Shown here: positions 27,216-35,329 of the stretch, piece by piece | Layout: every line of letters begins with the position of its first letter | Numbering within the stretch: the first letter of the stretch is position 1 | NCBI GenBank assembly: GCA_965613685.1 | Contig: OZ277031.1 | Span: 1,178,001-1,242,000, forward strand | Origin: Methylotenera oryzisoli_B | GTDB taxonomy: Bacteria; Pseudomonadota; Gammaproteobacteria; Burkholderiales; Methylophilaceae | Reading direction: 5' to 3' | Length of the DNA: 64,000 bases | Translations under genes and position numbers: made by a program | The notes under the pieces: model-generated | Database searches by the model: none | What the model was told of the DNA's origin: nothing | The model's input: only the letters and a program-made list of their open reading frames with translations

Positions 27216-27378
27216 CGCGGCGGGGCGCCGCTCCTACAAAACCAAGCTAGACATAGATGGGTTTTAATGTAGGAGCGGCGCCCCGCCGCGATCATCGTAT
27301 TTCGCGGTTACAGACAGCTCCTACCAAACCAAGCTGTACATAAATGGGTTTTAATGTAGGAGCGGCGCCCCGCCGCGA
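27216..27378. repeat. 163-bp composite REP block, copy 2
   Basis: Second copy of the block at 26199-26361, same orientation and length. It begins 1017 bases after the first; the 854 bases between the blocks hold only the toxin-antitoxin genes. Confidence 0.9.
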
Positions 27379-27387
27379 AAACCCCTC

Positions 27388-27411
27388 GATGTCGGACTGA
27401 AGCCCGACCTG
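27388..27411. repeat. GTCGGACT-type palindromic repeat
   Basis: A single unit (GTCGGACTGAAGCCCGAC) of the GTCGGGAT family, right beside the suhB stop codon. Confidence 0.7.
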
Positions 27412-27414
27412 GAA

Positions 27415-28227
27415 TTAAGCCGACTTTTGCGTTTTCAAATCATCGGTTAAATGCGGCGCTAAGGTTTGCAGCATTTGAGCAAATATTTTTGGGTTAGCGG
27501 CGACGATGTTGCCGGTTTTAAGCCAGTCTTCGTTGCCTTCAAAATCCCCCACTATGCCGCCCGCTTCTTGCACGATTAAGCCGCCGGCCGCAATGTCCCA
27601 TGCCGACAAGCCTATTTCCCAAAAACCGTCGTACCAACCCACGGCCACGTAAGCCAAGTCCAGCGCAGCCGAGCCTGGGCGACGCAAGCCGGTAGTCTTT
27701 TTGATCATGTCTTTAAACATGCCTAGGTAGGTGTCCAAGTGCGTGAAATCGCGGAACGGGAAACCGGTGCCTATGATGGATTCTTGTAATTTGGTGCGTT
27801 GTGTCACGCGTATGCGCTTGTCGTTTAAAAACGCGCCGCGACCTTTGGTGGCGGTGAAGAGGTCATTGCGATTGGGATCGTAGATCACCGCGTGGGTCAA
27901 CACGCCGCGCTCTTGCAAGGCAATCGAAATGCAATATTGCGGCAAGCCGTGTAAGAAATTGGTGGTGCCGTCCAAGGGATCAATGATCCAAATGAAGTCG
28001 GACTGGCTATTCGATTCGCCGCTCTCCTCACCCAAGAAGCCGTGGGTAGGATAGAGCTCTTTTAAGGTGTCGATGATGGCTTGCTCAGCCGCTTTGTCCA
28101 CTTCAGTAACAAAGTCGTTATAGGTTTTGGTTTGAATTTTAAGGGAGCCGATGTCCTCGGATGCGCGGGTAATGATGTTACCGGCACGGCGGGCAGCTTT
28201 CACTGCGTTGGATAGCATGGGATGCAT
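27415..28227 (-). CDS. suhB: inositol-1-monophosphatase SuhB
   Basis: 270 residues. Inositol-monophosphatase motifs are complete: GFLGEESGE (metal Glu), WIIDPLDGTTNFLHG (DPxDxT) and SAWDIAAGGLIVQEAGG. SuhB dephosphorylates inositol-1-phosphate and in enterobacteria is also an rRNA antitermination cofactor. It lies near trmJ and the isc genes as in E. coli, although an IHF-like gene and a regulator gene are inserted here. Met4 is an alternative start. Confidence 0.92.
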   Translation of the reverse strand: MHPMLSNAVKAARRAGNIITRASEDIGSLKIQTKTYNDFVTEVDKAAEQAIIDTLKELYPTHGFLGEESGESNSQSDFIWIIDPLDGTTNFLHGLPQYCISIALQERGVLTHAVIYDPNRNDLFTATKGRGAFLNDKRIRVTQRTKLQESIIGTGFPFRDFTHLDTYLGMFKDMIKKTTGLRRPGSAALDLAYVAVGWYDGFWEIGLSAWDIAAGGLIVQEAGGIVGDFEGNEDWLKTGNIVAANPKIFAQMLQTLAPHLTDDLKTQKSA

Positions 28228-28602
28228 AGTGTCTCGAATCTGTGGCCAATAGCTAAGCCAACTTAAGCACGGTGGCTTAGCTTGGCTGATTGAATTGGTG
28301 GGTTAAAGAACGGTTAAGGCGTTATTTTAATACGATTTGTTAAATTAGCCTATCACCAAGCTTAAGGCCTTAGCTCGCAACAGGCCTTGGAGCGTGCGCT
28401 ACAGCCAGGCCCTGAAAATAAATACCATAAATTGCTATATATGATACCTAGGTGATAAACGTAATAAGTAATTATCTGCTAGTATTATTTTTTAAAATTC
28501 CCCGCCAAAAATATCACTACCTGTATACATGCAGGCAGCTTTTCTGACGGCGGTGAGTGCACCTCACCGATGAGCAATAGCCTATTTGTAGCAGGAAACG
28601 CC
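28228..28602. other. intergenic region between divergent suhB and IHF-like gene
   Basis: About 375 bp. A perfect 7-bp stem with a 5-base loop (CGGTGAG-TGCAC-CTCACCG) lies at 28551-28569, 33 bases before the IHF-like start. An imperfect palindrome (CCTGTATACATGCAGG) lies at 28520-28535. Either could be an operator; no T-run follows, so neither is a terminator. No REP-type unit is present. Confidence 0.5.
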
Positions 28603-28887
28603 ATGACCAAATCTGAGTTAGTGAACAGCATCAAACAAAGCTTCCCTGATTTGTCGGATGCCGATTGCTTGATGTGCATCAACACCCTGATCGACTTTAT
28701 GGGCGACCATTTAAGCCTAGGCAATAAATTCGAGGTTCGTGGCTTTGGTACATTTTGCACCAAAGCCAGGCAAGCGCGCACGGTTAGAAACCCTAAAACA
28801 GGCGAACAAATTCAACGTAAAGCCAGCGCTTACCCATGCTTTAGACCAGGCAAAATGCTCAAAGACCGCGTCAACAATATAGCTTAA
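28603..28887 (+). CDS. HU/IHF-family DNA-binding protein (IHF-beta-like)
   Basis: 94 residues from the ATG at 28603, preceded at good spacing by AGGA; the frame opens 11 codons earlier but without a ribosome site. MTKSELVNSIKQSFPDLS and VRGFGTFCTKARQARTVRNPKTGEQIQ are the HU/IHF dimer core and DNA-arm motif (RNPKTG with the intercalating-Pro region). It contains two to three Cys residues, unusual for IHF. It stands alone beside an HTH-receiver gene rather than after rpsA, so it is probably an extra paralog. Confidence 0.85.
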   Translation: MTKSELVNSIKQSFPDLSDADCLMCINTLIDFMGDHLSLGNKFEVRGFGTFCTKARQARTVRNPKTGEQIQRKASAYPCFRPGKMLKDRVNNIA

Positions 28888-28941
28888 GCCATGGCCGACT
28901 TTCCTTCACCCCTCCCTATTTAAGCAATCAAGGCAGCGTTT

Positions 28942-29562
28942 ATGGCAACCCAAAAACTTGCATTAAAAGCACTCGATTTGATGACCACCAGTGACGTGGC
29001 CAAAGAACTGGGCGTGACCATACGCTCGGTGCAACTTTGGGTAGAGCAAGGCGCGCTAGAAGGCTGGAAAACACCCGGTGGCCACAGACGCATCACCCGC
29101 GCATCGTTCAACCGCATGACCGCCAGTCGAGCCAGCCATAAAAAGACCCAGCAAAGCGACGATTCTAAATTGCACGTGCTGATCATCGAAAAAGACGAAG
29201 CGACCCAAACCCTATACCGCCAAACCATTAAAACTTGGGGCTTGGCGGTGGATCTAAAAATCTCCAGCAATCCTGTAGAGGCTTTACTTGGTCTTGGCTT
29301 GCAAACGCCAGACTTACTCATGACCGATTTAAACCTAAGCGAGATTGACGCGCTGGCCATGCTCAAAGCCTTGCGCGGTAACGACGCATTCAGTGACATG
29401 GGCATTGTCGCCGTCACCAACTTGAGTGCCGAGGATATGGCAGTTAATGGCAGCTTGCCTAAGCGCGTGCGCTTATACAGCAAAAATCCGATCCCGTTTT
29501 GGGAAATGAAAGAGCTAATGGCCGGCTTAATCGAGCGCAAGCAAGAGCGCTTGAATCCTTAG
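28942..29562 (+). CDS. MerR/excisionase-type HTH fused to a response-regulator receiver domain
   Basis: 206 residues. Residues 12-55 are a MerR-like helix-turn-helix (MTTSDVAKELGVTIRSVQLWVEQGALEGWKTPGGHRRI). Residues 75-200 are a CheY-like receiver with the acidic pair in IIEKDEA, phospho-acceptor Asp in LLMTDLNL, Thr in VAVTNLS and Lys in YSKNPIPF. The order (DNA binding first, receiver last) is reversed from classic response regulators. No histidine kinase gene is near, so it is an orphan. Target genes are unknown; the IHF-like gene just upstream is the obvious partner. Confidence 0.82.
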   Translation: MATQKLALKALDLMTTSDVAKELGVTIRSVQLWVEQGALEGWKTPGGHRRITRASFNRMTASRASHKKTQQSDDSKLHVLIIEKDEATQTLYRQTIKTWGLAVDLKISSNPVEALLGLGLQTPDLLMTDLNLSEIDALAMLKALRGNDAFSDMGIVAVTNLSAEDMAVNGSLPKRVRLYSKNPIPFWEMKELMAGLIERKQERLNP

Positions 29563-29627
29563 CCACACTGCTCGTATGCCGCCTTTGAGGCCATCGGTGC
29601 TAAACTAGCGTTTTTACGGTACCCCTC

Positions 29628-30404
29628 ATGTCAGCCACTATCGATAGCCCAGCTTTAGCCCCACTGCACAATTTTCGTGTGGTGTTATGCCAAACCAGCC
29701 ACCCTGGCAACATCGGTTCGGCCGCACGCGCCATGAAAACCATGGGCTTGCAGCATTTATATTTGGTTAAACCCGACAGTTTTCCCGATGCTCATGCCAC
29801 GGCACTGGCCACCGGTGCGGCGGATTTATTGGAGCAGGCGGTGGTGACCGAAACCTTGGCGCAAGCACTGGAAGGCTGCGCCTTCGCCATAGGCATGAGC
29901 GCGCGCAAACGCGGCTTATCCCACGAATTGGTTAACGTTAGAAGTGCCGCACACACGGCAATCAATGTGGCCTCCACGCAAACCGTGGCCTTGGTGTTCG
30001 GCACCGAGATGAGCGGCCTATCCAATGCTGAGCTGGATTTATGCCAATTGTTGGCGATGATACAAGCCAACCCGGCCTACTCCTCGCTGAACTTAGCCGC
30101 CGCCGTGCAGATCGTATGTTACGAATTAAGAATGGCCGCGCTGGAAAAACAAAACCTGCAAGACGATAACCTTAGCCCGCACGCGCCACCGGTCTATGCC
30201 AGCATAGAAAGCGTGGAAGGCTTTTACCAACACCTGCAAGAAACGCTGCTGCACATAGGCTATTTAAATCCACAAGCACCGAAAAAACTGATGGAACGCT
30301 TACGGCGGATTTATGCCAGAATTCGACTAGAGAAAGAAGAAGTTAATTTGTTACGTGGCATACTAACGCTGACCGTCGCCCCGAAAAAACACGATAAGTA
30401 TTGA
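29628..30404 (+). CDS. trmJ: tRNA (cytidine/uridine-2'-O-)-methyltransferase TrmJ
   Basis: 258 residues of the SPOUT family. FRVVLCQTSHPGNIGSAARAMKTMGLQHLYLV is the N-terminal motif, ALVFGTEMSGLSNAEL motif 2, and SSLNLAAAVQIVCYELRMA the knotted SAM-binding motif 3. A C-terminal extension (VESVEGFYQHLQETLLHIG) is normal for TrmJ. It methylates the ribose at position 32 of tRNAs. Its place upstream of iscR (with cysE between) matches the common gammaproteobacterial/betaproteobacterial order. Confidence 0.93.
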   Translation: MSATIDSPALAPLHNFRVVLCQTSHPGNIGSAARAMKTMGLQHLYLVKPDSFPDAHATALATGAADLLEQAVVTETLAQALEGCAFAIGMSARKRGLSHELVNVRSAAHTAINVASTQTVALVFGTEMSGLSNAELDLCQLLAMIQANPAYSSLNLAAAVQIVCYELRMAALEKQNLQDDNLSPHAPPVYASIESVEGFYQHLQETLLHIGYLNPQAPKKLMERLRRIYARIRLEKEEVNLLRGILTLTVAPKKHDKY

Positions 30405-30410
30405 ATACGT

Positions 30411-30675
30411 ATTCACCACGGAGGCTCAGAAAAACCTTATTCACCACAGAGACACGGAGACGCAGAGAAAAGCAACACCAATTGAGGTCAATAGGGCTGT
30501 AGGTCGGGATTTATCCCGACAAGATAAAGGTTGTCGGCCTAAAGACCGACCTACGAAAAAAATTGAATAAGTTCGATTTTCTCTGTGCCTTCACGAATTT
30601 CAAGCCGAGTTGTTTGAGGCTTAGAAATGACGGGAATGCCCTTGCGGCATTGCGGCATCCGTGTCTCTGTGGTGA
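30411..30675. repeat. CACCACAGAGACAC-type inverted element interrupted by other repeats
   Basis: Left arm near 30411-30465 (CACCACAGAGACACGGAG) and right arm near 30577-30675 (CTCTGTG ... CCGTGTCTCTGTGGTGA). The right arm is split by a copy of the AATTTCAAGCCGAG family at 30588-30659, and a GTCGGGAT palindrome pair (30499-30554) sits between the arms. Intact copies lie at 36181, 38886 and 48014. Confidence 0.75.
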
Positions 30676-30729
30676 GGATTATAAAATGCCATCGTGGCAT
30701 CTCGGCTTGAAAATAGAATAAGGGTTTGG

Positions 30730-30782
30730 GTAGGAGCGGCGCCTCGCCGCGATAGGTTTTCGCGGCGGGGCGCCGCTCCTAC
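30730..30782. repeat. REP pair, GCGGCGCC type
   Basis: Two units with head GTAGGAGCGGCGCC in inverted orientation around a short loop. Left unit ends TCGCCGCGA, right unit is the GGGG variant. A small stem (ATGCCATCGTGGCAT) occurs on both sides near 30686 and 30820. Confidence 0.85.
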
Positions 30783-30875
30783 AAATGGTGCACCAAAGTA
30801 TATCTGGTGAGGGTTTTAAAATGCCATCGTGGCATCTTTGGTGAAATGTATTTAAGAATTAAAGAAGGCTGAATT

Positions 30876-31646
30876 ATGTTTGAACATTTAAAAGAAGACA
30901 TCGCCATTGTGTTTGAGCGCGACCCCGCGGCCAGAACGCATTGGGAAATCCTCACCACCTACCCCGGCGTGCACGCCTTATTGATGCACCGCGTGGCGCA
31001 TTTCTTATGGCAAAAACGCTTATTTTGGCTCGCGCGTTTTAGCTCACACCTGGCCCGCTGGTTAACCGGCATCGAGATACACCCGGGTGCTAGCATAGGC
31101 CACCGCGTCTTCATTGACCATGGTATGGGCGTGGTGATAGGCGAAACCGCCATCATCGGCGACGATTGCACGCTGTACCACGGCGTGACGCTAGGCGGCA
31201 CCTCATGGAATAAAGGCAAACGCCACCCCACCCTAGAAAAAGGCGTGGTAATCGGTGCGGGCGCTAAAATTTTAGGCCCCATCACCCTGGGTGCCGGCGC
31301 CAAAGTCGGCTCAAACGCGGTGGTGGTGAAAGACGTACCAGCTAACGCCACGGCCATAGGCATACCGGCACGCATACTGGAAGAAACGCCGGTCAACAAA
31401 AAGGCAAAAGCGAACCCGGCCAGCTTTACGGCCTACGCGGTGGTGGACGACAACGAAAAATTCAACCACGAAGCCATGGCTATCGCCTTGCAAGCCTTAA
31501 TGGAAAAAAGCGCCAAACAAGACCTGAAGTTGGCCGAGATGACCTTGCAACTGCAGCTATTAGCAGTGGATGCGCTAGCCGACAGCAAGGTGGCCAGTGC
31601 TTTTGACGTCAAGCCTGCGCCGAAGAAAACCAGCACTAAAAAATAG
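30876..31646 (+). CDS. cysE: serine O-acetyltransferase CysE
   Basis: 256 residues. DIAIVFERDPAARTHWEILTTYPG is the SATase N-terminal helix, then the left-handed beta-helix hexapeptide repeats with IDHGMGVVIGETAIIGDDCTLYHGVTLGGT (acyl-CoA and serine site). The C-terminal tail is longer than the shortest EpsC-type enzymes, with a coiled region. It makes O-acetylserine for cysteine synthesis, the sulfur source for the isc genes that follow. The leader upstream is packed with repeats. Confidence 0.93.
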   Translation: MFEHLKEDIAIVFERDPAARTHWEILTTYPGVHALLMHRVAHFLWQKRLFWLARFSSHLARWLTGIEIHPGASIGHRVFIDHGMGVVIGETAIIGDDCTLYHGVTLGGTSWNKGKRHPTLEKGVVIGAGAKILGPITLGAGAKVGSNAVVVKDVPANATAIGIPARILEETPVNKKAKANPASFTAYAVVDDNEKFNHEAMAIALQALMEKSAKQDLKLAEMTLQLQLLAVDALADSKVASAFDVKPAPKKTSTKK

Positions 31647-31686
31647 CAGGGCTGCCTAACAAAACGGCCGAAAAATGGCCGACCAA

Positions 31687-31711
31687 ATAGTTGACTAAAG
31701 TTATCGGGTAT
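31687..31711 (+). promoter_or_regulatory. IscR type-1 binding site, distal
   Basis: The 25 bases run ATAGTTGACT ... CGGGTAT and match the E. coli type-1 IscR consensus at 22 of 25 positions by my alignment. The site overlaps a -35 (TTGACT at 31691-31696) and -10 (TAAAAT at 31714-31719, spacer 17) of the probable iscR promoter, so [2Fe-2S]-IscR should repress here. Confidence 0.8.
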
Positions 31712-31717
31712 TATAAA

Positions 31718-31742
31718 ATACTTGACAATTATAGAGGGCTAT
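31718..31742 (+). promoter_or_regulatory. IscR type-1 binding site, proximal
   Basis: ATACTTGACA ... GGGCTAT again fits the type-1 consensus at 22 of 25 positions. It starts 31 bases after the distal site, close to three helical turns, so two dimers could bind one DNA face as at the E. coli iscR promoter. It ends seven bases before the iscR start. Confidence 0.75.
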
Positions 31743-31749
31743 TAAAGTC

Positions 31750-32268
31750 ATGAAACTCACCACCAAAGGCCGTTTTGCCGTTACCGCCATGCTAGACCTG
31801 GCGCTACACGAATCCTTGGCGCACGACGCCATGGCAAAAGGCGTCTTACCCAGTGAAATCAAGCCGGTTACTTTGGCTGGCATCAGCGAGCGACAAAAAA
31901 TCTCCCTATCTTATTTAGAACAGCTGTTTAGCCGCTTACGTAGGCAAGGCCTGGTGAGCAGCGTGCGCGGCCCTGGTGGCGGTTACAAGTTAGCGAAAAA
32001 CTACACCGACATTTCCGTGGCTGATGTCATCAATGCGGTAGACGAGCTGATTGATGCCACGCAATGCGGCGGCCATGAAAACTGCCGTGACGAAGGCCGT
32101 TGCATGACGCACGATTTATGGGCCACGCTCAATAGCCGCATATTGGATTACCTAGCCGGCATCAGCCTAGCCGACATGGTGGCGGCACAAAAAAACAAGC
32201 AAGTGGTGAACATGGTGCCACGCATACACGCAGAAAAAATCCTCAATACTGGTTCGGTCAGCGCATAA
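31750..32268 (+). CDS. iscR: Fe-S cluster-responsive regulator IscR
   Basis: 172 residues of the Rrf2 family. MKLTTKGRFAVTAMLDLALH and ISERQKISLSYLEQLFSRLR form the winged helix. Cluster ligands are visible as C106, C112, C118 and H121 (TQCGGHENC, GRCMTHDLW). Compared with E. coli IscR there is an insertion of about 15 residues (roughly 22-37, DAMAKGVLPSEIKP) between helix 1 and the HTH. It autorepresses isc when cluster supply is sufficient. A GAGGG site precedes the ATG. Confidence 0.93.
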   Translation: MKLTTKGRFAVTAMLDLALHESLAHDAMAKGVLPSEIKPVTLAGISERQKISLSYLEQLFSRLRRQGLVSSVRGPGGGYKLAKNYTDISVADVINAVDELIDATQCGGHENCRDEGRCMTHDLWATLNSRILDYLAGISLADMVAAQKNKQVVNMVPRIHAEKILNTGSVSA

Positions 32269-32271
32269 GCC

Positions 32272-33417
32272 ATGAGCCACGTTTACTTTGATCACAATGC
32301 CACCACGCAGATAGACGGCCGCGTTTTAGACGCCATGTTGCCGTGGATGCGTACGCAAAGTGGCAACCCCAGTAGCCGCCATCAATTTGGTCGTGCCGCC
32401 CGTGAAGCGGTGGCGCAAGCGCGCGAGCAAGTAGCCCGTGCCTGTGGCGCGCAAGCCTCGCAAGTGGTGTTTACTGCCAGCGGTACCGAAGCCAACAACC
32501 TAGCCATTAAAGGCCTGGCTGATTACGTGCCTCGTGGGCAAATTTTAAGCAGCGCGGTCGAGCACCCCTGCGTGACGCGCTCAGCCATGGCCATGCGCGC
32601 ACTAGGTCACTGCAGCAATAGCATCCCAGTGGACAGCGATGGCAAAGTCGATCGAGCCGAAATGAAAGCGCAATTGAGCCAAGCCACCAGCTTGGTGTCG
32701 GTCATGCTGGCCAATAACGAAACCGGCGTATTACAGGATGTGGCGGAACTGGCCGAACTGGCCCGTGCGCACGGCAGCTTGATGCACACCGACGCGGTGC
32801 AAGCCCTAGGAAAAATAGCACTGAATTTCAATGACTTAAACGTGCACGCCATGACGGTTTCCAGCCACAAGCTGCATGGCCCACAAGGCGCCGCCGCCCT
32901 GATTTTAGACAAGCGCGTGGACATTCAGCCCTTGTTGCACGGTGGCGGTCAAGAACGTAATTTACGCAGTGGCACGGAAAATGTGTCGGCGATAGTCGGC
33001 TTTGGCCTGGCCTGCGAACTGGCCAGCCAACAATTGGCCGACTACCAAAGCCATACCTTAAGCCTTAGAACGCAATTGGAAGCAGGTTTGGCAGCGATGA
33101 ACGCGACCATTTTTGGCGCACAGTCGATCCGCTTGAGCAACACCAGCTTTTTTGCCATGGATGGCATAGAAGGTGAAACTTTGGTCGTGGCCTTGGATCG
33201 TAAAGGCTATGCGGTGGCCAGTGGCTCGGCCTGCTCCAGCGACAGCACCGAACCGAGCGCCGTGTTGTTGGCCATGGGCGTGCAGGAAGAGTTAGCTCGC
33301 GGCGCCGTACGAGTCAGTTTAGGAACACAGAATAGCGCACAGCAAGTGGCGGACTTTTTACAGCACTTGCAGCAAGAAATTTTACGATTAAAGCAATTAA
33401 GCGCGATGGCGGCTTAA
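32272..33417 (+). CDS. cysteine desulfurase, NifS/IscS-like (first copy)
   Basis: 381 residues. VYFDHNATTQID, TASGTEANNLAIKG, HTDAVQALGK and the PLP lysine in VSSHKLHGPQGAA are all there. The active-site Cys loop is ASGSACSSDSTEPS. It begins three bases after the iscR stop, so it is co-regulated. It differs from the second copy (33471-34724) in length and lacks its IscS-type C-terminus (LSPLWEMFKDGIDLSKVQW), so it may serve another sulfur acceptor. A second desulfurase next to iscS recurs in betaproteobacteria. Confidence 0.88.
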   Translation: MSHVYFDHNATTQIDGRVLDAMLPWMRTQSGNPSSRHQFGRAAREAVAQAREQVARACGAQASQVVFTASGTEANNLAIKGLADYVPRGQILSSAVEHPCVTRSAMAMRALGHCSNSIPVDSDGKVDRAEMKAQLSQATSLVSVMLANNETGVLQDVAELAELARAHGSLMHTDAVQALGKIALNFNDLNVHAMTVSSHKLHGPQGAAALILDKRVDIQPLLHGGGQERNLRSGTENVSAIVGFGLACELASQQLADYQSHTLSLRTQLEAGLAAMNATIFGAQSIRLSNTSFFAMDGIEGETLVVALDRKGYAVASGSACSSDSTEPSAVLLAMGVQEELARGAVRVSLGTQNSAQQVADFLQHLQQEILRLKQLSAMAA

Positions 33418-33470
33418 TGTTGAACTCAACAGCAGTCTTAAATTAACACCAGTTAAGGATAAATAAACGC

Positions 33471-34724
33471 ATGTCAGCAACAGTAGAAATGCCAGTAGTC
33501 AGCGGTTCCGAAGAGGGCTTGTACCCAATCTATTTGGATTACTCGGCCACCACACCGGTCGACCCACGCGTCGCCGCAAAAATGATTCCCTACATTAGCG
33601 AGCATTTCGGCAACCCAGCCTCACGCAGCCACCCTTATGGTTGGACTGCAGAAAAAGCCGTGGAAAATGCACGTTTAGAAGTCGCTAAATTGGTCGGTGC
33701 CGACCCACGCGAAATCGTTTGGACTTCTGGTGCGACCGAATCCAATAACTTGGCCATCAAAGGCGCAGCGAATTTTTACAGCGAAAAAGGCAAGCATTTG
33801 ATTACCCTCACCACCGAGCACAAAGCGGTGATCGATCCAATGCGCGAGCTAGAACGCCAAGGTTTCAGCGCCACGTATTTGGACCCAGAACCGAACGGCT
33901 TGCTGGATATAGCCAAATTAAAAGCGGCGATACGCCCTGATACGGTGTTGGTCTCGGTGATGTTGGTGAACAACGAAATCGGCGTGATCCAAGACATCGT
34001 AGCAATCGGCAATTTGTGCCGTGAAAATGGCATTATTTTTCACGTGGATGCGGCGCAAGCCACCGGTAAAGTGGCCATCGATTTGGAGCAATTGCCGGTC
34101 GATTTAATGAGCTTCTGTGCTCACAAAACGTACGGCCCTAAAGGCATAGGCGCGTTGTACGTGCGCCGTAAACCGCGCATCCGTATTGAAGCGCAAATGC
34201 ACGGTGGCGGCCACGAACGCGGCATGCGCTCCGGCACTTTGGCCACGCACCAAATTGTCGGCATGGGCGAAGCATTTAGATTAGCGCGCGAAGAAATGGT
34301 GGAAGAAAACACCCGCATCCGCCGCTTACGCGACAAATTGCTGCACGGCCTGCAAAGCATGGAAGAAGTTTACGTGAACGGCGATTTAGAGCACCGCGTG
34401 CCGCACAACTTAAACATCAGCTTCAACTACGTGGAAGGCGAATCCTTGATCATGGCGGTCAAAGGCATCGCCGTATCCAGTGGCTCAGCCTGTACTTCAG
34501 CCAGCTTGGAGCCCAGCTACGTGTTGCGCGCACTAGGTCGTTCAGACGAGTTGGCGCACAGCTCTATCCGCTTCTCCATCGGTCGATTTACCACCGAGGC
34601 GGACGTGGACTACACCATCAATTTAATGAAAAGCAAAATTGATAAATTGAGGGAATTGTCCCCACTCTGGGAAATGTTTAAAGACGGCATAGACCTCAGC
34701 AAGGTCCAATGGGCAGCGCATTGA
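33471..34724 (+). CDS. iscS: cysteine desulfurase IscS
   Basis: 417 residues. IYLDYSATTPVDPRV, TSGATESNNLAIKGAA, HVDAAQATGK, and CAHKTYGPKGIGALYV with the PLP Lys. The flexible Cys loop is SSGSACTSASLEPSYVLRALG and the C-terminus LREL-SPLWEMFKDGIDLSKVQW is the typical IscU-binding tail. It delivers persulfide sulfur to IscU. The N-terminus has about 13 residues more than E. coli IscS. Confidence 0.94.
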   Translation: MSATVEMPVVSGSEEGLYPIYLDYSATTPVDPRVAAKMIPYISEHFGNPASRSHPYGWTAEKAVENARLEVAKLVGADPREIVWTSGATESNNLAIKGAANFYSEKGKHLITLTTEHKAVIDPMRELERQGFSATYLDPEPNGLLDIAKLKAAIRPDTVLVSVMLVNNEIGVIQDIVAIGNLCRENGIIFHVDAAQATGKVAIDLEQLPVDLMSFCAHKTYGPKGIGALYVRRKPRIRIEAQMHGGGHERGMRSGTLATHQIVGMGEAFRLAREEMVEENTRIRRLRDKLLHGLQSMEEVYVNGDLEHRVPHNLNISFNYVEGESLIMAVKGIAVSSGSACTSASLEPSYVLRALGRSDELAHSSIRFSIGRFTTEADVDYTINLMKSKIDKLRELSPLWEMFKDGIDLSKVQWAAH

Positions 34725-34758
34725 TTGTTATAAAATTTTATAGGTATACGCATTAAAT

Positions 34759-34829
34759 GTAGGAGGGGTCTGTGACCCCGAATCAGCAATATAGCAATAA
34801 CGCTTTCGCGGTCTTAGACCGCTCCTACA
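34759..34829. repeat. REP pair, GGTCTGTGACC type, between iscS and iscU
   Basis: Left unit GTAGGAGGGGTCTGTGACCCC and an inverted right unit GCGGTCTTAGACCGCTCCTAC, about 30 bases apart. The pair can fold into a long hairpin in the isc mRNA just before the iscU ribosome site. Confidence 0.85.
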
Positions 34830-34847
34830 AAAACAAGGAGAATTAAA

Positions 34848-35243
34848 ATGGCATATTCAGACAAAGTACTCGACCACTACGAAAACCCACGCAACGTAGG
34901 CACATTGGATAAGAACGACCCCAACGTCGGCACCGGCATGGTAGGCGCACCGGCTTGCGGTGACGTGATGAAATTAATGATTAAAGTCAGCGACGACGGC
35001 ATCATTGAAGACGCAAAATTTAAAACTTACGGTTGCGGTTCGGCTATTGCCTCCAGTTCCTTGGTAACCGAATGGTTAAAAGGCAAAACCATAGACCAGG
35101 CCTACGCCATTAAGAACTCGGCGATTGCCGAAGAGTTGGCTTTGCCGCCGGTAAAAATTCACTGCTCAGTATTAGCTGAAGACGCGATTAAAGCCGCTGT
35201 GGCAGATATCAAGGCCAAACAAGCCTCCAAGCAATCGGTTTAA
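34848..35243 (+). CDS. iscU: Fe-S cluster scaffold protein IscU
   Basis: 131 residues. Three conserved Cys lie in GAPACGDVMKL, TYGCGSAIASSS and KIHCSVLAEDAI. The chaperone-recognition LPPVK motif precedes the third. IscU assembles the [2Fe-2S] cluster with sulfur from IscS and hands it on with HscA/HscB. AAGGAG sits seven bases before the ATG, after the REP hairpin. Confidence 0.96.
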   Translation: MAYSDKVLDHYENPRNVGTLDKNDPNVGTGMVGAPACGDVMKLMIKVSDDGIIEDAKFKTYGCGSAIASSSLVTEWLKGKTIDQAYAIKNSAIAEELALPPVKIHCSVLAEDAIKAAVADIKAKQASKQSV

Positions 35244-35250
35244 ATAACGG

Positions 35251-35306
35251 GTAGGAGCGGTCTGTGACCGCGAACCGTTAATTTCGCGGTCACAGACCGC
35301 TCCTAC
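35251..35306. repeat. REP pair, GGTCTGTGACC type, between iscU and iscA
   Basis: GTAGGAGCGGTCTGTGACC with a near-perfect inverted copy 12 bases on; fills most of the intercistronic gap. Confidence 0.88.
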
Positions 35307-35329
35307 AAAACATAGAGATGAAATAAATT

